From NCBI GenBank assembly GCA_022769565.1, contig JALEJQ010000015.1, forward strand, positions 1-64,000: 64,000 nucleotides of DNA. Direction: 5' to 3'. Below are positions 63,651-64,000 of the stretch, piece by piece. Each line of letters opens with the position of its first letter. Positions within the stretch are counted from its first letter, which is position 1. The notes beneath the pieces were generated by a model. It searched no databases. It was not told where the DNA came from and saw nothing but the letters and a program-made list of their open reading frames with translations. Position numbers and translations under genes: made by a program. The DNA is from Oscillospiraceae bacterium. GTDB taxonomy: Bacteria > Bacillota > Clostridia > Oscillospirales > Ruminococcaceae.

Positions 63651-64000
63651 ATGGATAAAAAATATCTTTCTCTTCTTGCAAACAAGTTCCCCACCATTGA
63701 CAGCGCAGTAAGCGAGATAGTCAACCTTTCGGCTATCCGCAGTCTGCCTAAGGGAACGGAATACTTTTTCAGCGATATACACGGCGAATACGAAGCGTTC
63801 CTGCATATGCTGAAAAGCGCTTCGGGCATGATAAAAAACAAGATAGATATAACCCTCGGCAAGACGGTGGCAGCTGCCGAACGTGAGGAGCTGGCGTATC
63901 TTATATACTACCCCGACAAGCAGATAAAAAAGCTGAAAACGCAGGGCAGGCTGTCCGATGAATGGTACAGGCTCACTATCTACCGTCTGATACTTGTCTG
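63651..64000 (+). CDS. fbp: Fructose-1,6-bisphosphatase class III (N-terminal part, cut by window end)
   Basis: The first 116 codons of a gene that runs past the window end. The protein begins MDKKYLSLLANKFPTIDSA and contains FFSDIHGEYEAFLHMLKSASGMIKNKI, the metallophosphatase signature of the Firmicutes class III enzyme (about 640 residues when complete). It hydrolyses fructose-1,6-bisphosphate in gluconeogenesis. GGAGC lies ahead of the ATG at 63651, 19 bp after ptsI, so it belongs to the fruK-ptsI run. Confidence 0.9.
   Translation, partial: MDKKYLSLLANKFPTIDSAVSEIVNLSAIRSLPKGTEYFFSDIHGEYEAFLHMLKSASGMIKNKIDITLGKTVAAAEREELAYLIYYPDKQIKKLKTQGRLSDEWYRLTIYRLILV

Overview
The window looks like a chromosomal segment of an anaerobic, fibre-degrading Clostridia species, most likely Oscillospiraceae close to Ruminococcus. 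The clues are a Firmicutes-type T-box and sigma-A promoters (TTGACA-17-TATAAT), a BspA-like LRR/Fn3 surface-protein pair, lipoprotein and cytoplasmic glycoside hydrolases of families GH5, GH16 and GH43 next to sugar-binding lipoproteins, a class III fructose bisphosphatase, and a sodium-type ATP synthase c subunit. This is inferred from protein families and gene order, not from a database match. No rRNA, CRISPR array, prophage or transposase gene was seen.

Layout. 1-5.1 kb (mostly minus): deacetylase lipoprotein, membrane proteins, D,D-carboxypeptidase, and a GNAT/Nudix pair. 5.3-7.8 kb: typA and a Pro-Thr-Tyr tRNA operon. 7.9-15 kb (plus): complete F1Fo ATP synthase operon atpIBEFHAGDC. 15-21 kb (minus): rfbB, ppk, and a c-di-GMP (GGDEF-EAL) protein coupled to a GH114 lipoprotein. 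21-29 kb: superoxide dismutase with a repeat-derived tail, two zinc-ribbon membrane proteins, a heterodimeric ABC exporter under a tandem palindromic operator, and a 25-residue peptide gene with its own promoter and terminator. 29-33.4 kb: an XRE regulator, a structured candidate RNA, and two BspA-like proteins. 33.4-38.1 kb (minus): T-box, hisS, two unknown genes, aspS. 38.5-46.3 kb (minus): mgsA, a MinD-like ATPase, the mreBCD-PBP2 elongasome genes, and a PP2C phosphatase. 46.5-47.8 kb: a soluble PocR/MCP-like sensor and a YjfB-like small protein. 48-61 kb: two glycan loci (GH5-SBP-GH43-AraC and GH16-AraC/SBP-GH5) around a citrate synthase operon with MarR/XRE regulators. 61-64 kb: fruK, ptsI and the start of fbp.

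How genes work together. The two glycan loci pair extracellular or lipoprotein glycanases with oligosaccharide-binding lipoproteins and intracellular glycosidases under AraC control, but no ABC permease is present, so permeases must lie elsewhere. Sugar phosphates produced would enter glycolysis and gluconeogenesis through fruK, ptsI and fbp. mreBCD and PBP2 drive lateral wall growth, with the carboxypeptidase trimming peptidoglycan.

The most unusual material is non-coding. A family of about 100-230 bp inverted-repeat elements sits at the 3' end of four genes. In three of them it overlaps the stop codon, and in one it encodes the last ~35 residues of a superoxide dismutase. Two copies keep a conserved core while their arms change in a compensatory way. 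A second palindromic family has two copies. Between the XRE regulator and a zinc-ribbon gene lies a transcript-like region folding into three hairpins that all present UUACCCC in the loop.
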